Of a stretch of DNA of 7,485 nt, positions 6,079-7,485 are shown in pieces; position 1 is the first letter of the stretch; each line of letters starts with the position of its first letter. The stretch covers positions 1-7,485 of the forward strand of contig JAFGWO010000268.1 of assembly GCA_016937135.1 (NCBI GenBank), given 5' to 3'. The notes below the pieces were generated by a model that was given only the letters and a program-made list of their open reading frames with translations, did no database searches and was not told the DNA's origin. The stretch comes from Pseudomonadota bacterium (lineage in GTDB: Bacteria; BMS3Abin14). A program made the position numbers and the translations under genes.

Positions 6079-6468
6079 TCAGTATGTTTCCAGTTTTCCG
6101 TCTGACGTTTTTTCTACCCTGATCACACCGCTCATTCCTCCGAAATCGTCCACCATCAATCTCTCCATTGAGGATTCGACGGTTGGGGTCCCGTCTACCA
6201 TAAAGAAATACCGGTAATTCCCGGGGGGAAGCTTCAAAAAAGAGACCCAGAAACCCGTTTTCGTCTTTACAGAACTTATCTCGAACAGGACCGGATCGGC
6301 CGGCGGCTGAGCTATCACAACCAGGGTGACCTCCGAAGCCCGGGGCGCATTGACGTGAAAATATACATGCTCGTCTTTGGCCGTCGTGGCCTCCGGAGCG
6401 GCCGCGCATCCTGCCAGCGCTGCCAGTACCAGGCAAATCATGATCCATTCCGCAGGTCTCATGGTCAT
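6079..6468 (-). CDS. Lipoprotein with degenerate CBM48/AMPK-type glycan-binding module
   Basis: 129 residues. The signal peptide has a hydrophobic run (about 8-18) and a clear lipobox LAGC ending at C21, with Ala at +2, so outer-membrane placement is likely. The rest is one beta-sandwich (about 34-118) of the early-set/CBM48 type: 'HVYFHVNAPRASEVTLVV', 'GFWVSFLKLPPGNYRYFFMV' (72-91), then 'VDDFGGMSGVIRV' (106-118). The second half aligns in the same order with the C-terminal domain of the preceding gene, so the two modules are paralogous. The GDFNxW and WxPDP motifs that carry ligand-contact aromatics in typical CBM48 domains are absent, so glycan binding may be weakened or replaced by protein contact. 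The ATG at 6468 directly follows the TAA of the upstream gene (stop at 6469-6471), with only a weak upstream purine run (AGGG), which suggests translational coupling. A second ATG two codons on (6462) is an alternative start. Confidence 0.82.
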   Translation of the reverse strand: MTMRPAEWIMICLVLAALAGCAAAPEATTAKDEHVYFHVNAPRASEVTLVVIAQPPADPVLFEISSVKTKTGFWVSFLKLPPGNYRYFFMVDGTPTVESSMERLMVDDFGGMSGVIRVEKTSDGKLETY

Positions 6469-7059
6469 TTACAGGCCGACCCTTACTACGGAATTCGTGG
6501 CCCCGAAATCATCGCTGACGAGGTAATCAGCCGTCGGATCCGGAATCCAGCGCTGATTATCCACAACGATGACGTACTGATATTCCCCCGCTGCCGCGGA
6601 GATCTCCCCGACCCAGTATCCCGTGTTTTCCTTTTGACTCAACGGGAAGGGGGCCGCCCAATTGTTGAAATCCCCTGAGACCGACACCGAGCTTGCCTGG
6701 GGGTCGAAGTAGACGACACGGAAGGTCGCCGACGCCAAGGCAACCTGCCCGGGCTTCTTGACGGCGAAAGGTCCTGCCAGAAGGAAAAAGAGGAGAACCG
6801 CTGCCGCCGGCGCGAAGATGGCCAACCGGATTCTCTTCGAAAAGAACATCGTCGTTGGGACAGAGGGTCGCCCGAACCTGAGCCGAGGCGCCTCGAAATC
6901 CTCATCACCACGGCATGCCTCGATCAGATTTCTTAAACCTCGGACGTATCCCGAAAGGGGGGGCTCGGCCTCGAGGCGGTTTTCGAATGCCTGCCTGTCC
7001 TCCCCGCCAAGTTCCTCATCCACATATCGATTGGCCAGAATGACATCCTCAATTCTCAA
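6469..7059 (-). CDS. Membrane-anchored putative anti-sigma factor with periplasmic CBM48 domain
   Basis: 196 residues in three parts. Residues 1-~60 are a soluble helical segment ('YVDEELGGEDRQAFENRLEA', 12-31) resembling the N-terminus of anti-sigma factors that bind ECF sigmas, but without the HxxxCxxC zinc motif. Residues ~79-97 form one transmembrane helix preceded by basic residues (KRIR, 75-78), which places the N-terminus in the cytoplasm. Residues ~112-195 are a CBM48/AMPK1-type module with 'GDFNNW' (129-134), 'GYWVGEISAAAGEYQYVIVV' (147-166), 'WIPDP' (171-175) and 'DDFGATNSVVRV' (183-194), so it should face the periplasm. The start is TTG at 7059, overlapping the sigma-factor stop as TTGA, with GAGGAGG at 7067-7073 spaced 7 bases. 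Family knowledge: such CBM48 domains bind alpha-glucans or mediate protein contacts. Role as anti-sigma is inferred from gene order and layout. C50 is the only cysteine. Confidence 0.82.
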   Translation of the reverse strand: MRIEDVILANRYVDEELGGEDRQAFENRLEAEPPLSGYVRGLRNLIEACRGDEDFEAPRLRFGRPSVPTTMFFSKRIRLAIFAPAAAVLLFFLLAGPFAVKKPGQVALASATFRVVYFDPQASSVSVSGDFNNWAAPFPLSQKENTGYWVGEISAAAGEYQYVIVVDNQRWIPDPTADYLVSDDFGATNSVVRVGL

Positions 7060-7485
7060 AATCCGTCCTCCTCAATCATTGATCTTAAAAGGTGCCGGGC
7101 CCGGTAAATCCTGACACGGGCGGCATTCTCATTGAGATCGCAGATCCTGCCGATTTCAACGTAGGACAGGTTATCCACATGGCGAAGGAGGAAGGGGATC
7201 CGGTACCTCTCATCCAGGCTGTTGATAATTTCCCAAAGTTTTTGACCGGTTTCGGCTCCGGAGAGGATTTCTTCCGGCGACCGTCCCTCGTTATCGGACA
7301 ACCTTTCCACGATCCCGACAATGTCCTTTTTCCTGTTCTTTCCCGTAACATGTTTTTTCCAGGCATTGATGGCAATGCGGTAAATCCAGGATGAAAACGG
7401 GGCTTCCCCCCGGTACTGGCGCCTGTTTTTATAGGCCAGGTAAGCGGCTTCCTGGAGGATTTCTTCGGCGATATCCCGGTCGCCG
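7056..7485 (-). CDS. ECF (sigma-70 family) RNA polymerase sigma factor, 5' end outside window
   Basis: 142 residues are visible, reading in from the window edge at codon 7484-7482 to the TGA at 7056-7058. The first methionine in frame (residue 136) is near the C-terminus and the GTG at 7310 is internal, so the gene must start upstream of the window. Residues 1-45 match the end of sigma region 2: 'GDRDIAEEILQEAAYLAY' and 'YRGEAPFSSWIYRIAINAWK', the part that contacts core polymerase and the -10 element. After a basic linker (43-53), region 4 (about 83-137) carries the helix-turn-helix for the -35: 'LDERYRIPFLLRHVDNLSY', 'VEIGRICDLNENAARVRIYR'. There is no sign of region 1.1 or 3, as expected of the ECF class. 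The stop overlaps the next gene's TTG, the usual arrangement of a sigma factor with its anti-sigma. ECF sigmas often activate their own operon, so the promoter is probably upstream and not visible. Confidence 0.92.
   Translation of the reverse strand, partial: GDRDIAEEILQEAAYLAYKNRRQYRGEAPFSSWIYRIAINAWKKHVTGKNRKKDIVGIVERLSDNEGRSPEEILSGAETGQKLWEIINSLDERYRIPFLLRHVDNLSYVEIGRICDLNENAARVRIYRARHLLRSMIEEDGF
7067..7073 (-). promoter_or_regulatory. Shine-Dalgarno GAGGAGG for the TTG start of the anti-sigma gene
   Basis: Read on the minus strand, GAGGAGG lies within the last codons of the sigma-factor gene and 7 bases before the TTG at 7059. It supports this rare start codon over any downstream ATG, the next being at residue 71, after the anti-sigma-like segment. 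Confidence 0.8.

Noticed and set aside
6053..6448. N-terminal extension of the repeat-protein frame up to 6448
   Set aside because: It overlaps the CBM48 lipoprotein gene in another frame, reads as low-quality Arg/Gly/Asp-rich sequence, and a GTG with a purine-rich binding site followed by a signal peptide begins at 6052.

Overview
The window looks like chromosomal DNA from a GC-rich, double-membrane (Gram-negative type) bacterium. Three predicted lipoproteins, a putative ferric-ion ABC importer and an ECF sigma factor support this. The helical GLPxxPLxxKxLEGLAK-type motif in one secreted protein and a bacterial UPF0282 protein suggest a deltaproteobacterial or Desulfobacterota lineage. That placement is inference from remembered family distributions and was not tested. 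I see no tRNA, rRNA, CRISPR array, transposase or attachment site.

Layout. (1) Bases 1-1847, + strand: the 3' end of an ABC-transporter ATPase (TOBE domain) and, 8 bases on, a complete fused-type permease of the Fe3+/FbpB class. (2) Bases 1881-3556, - strand, convergent with the transporter: a Pro/Gly-rich lipoprotein gene followed by a UPF0282 metallo-beta-lactamase-fold protein carrying an extra four-cysteine C-terminal region. (3) Bases 3557-3753: a short intergenic region with a strong minus-strand intrinsic terminator and an 8-bp-arm inverted repeat. (4) Bases 3754-7485, - strand: an apparent operon of five genes. In transcription order these are an ECF sigma factor (5' end outside the window), a transmembrane protein with an anti-sigma-like N-terminus and a CBM48/AMPK-type glycan-binding C-terminus, a lipoprotein with a second and more degenerate CBM48-like module, a secreted helical protein with an EF-hand-like loop and a 45-bp tandem repeat at its 3' end, and a DUF4382 lipoprotein. 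The operon ends at the terminator.

The most interesting unit is region 4. A sigma factor is translationally coupled to a membrane protein whose extracytoplasmic part is a predicted carbohydrate-recognition fold, followed directly by a lipoprotein with a related module. My inference is a cell-envelope signalling system in which periplasmic glycan, or a protein partner, is sensed by the CBM48 domains and relayed to the sigma factor. The next gene may be frameshifted: a coding-like frame continues past its stop for about 33 codons and would close the only large gap in the operon. The UPF0282 protein with its four-cysteine tail is a second point of interest.
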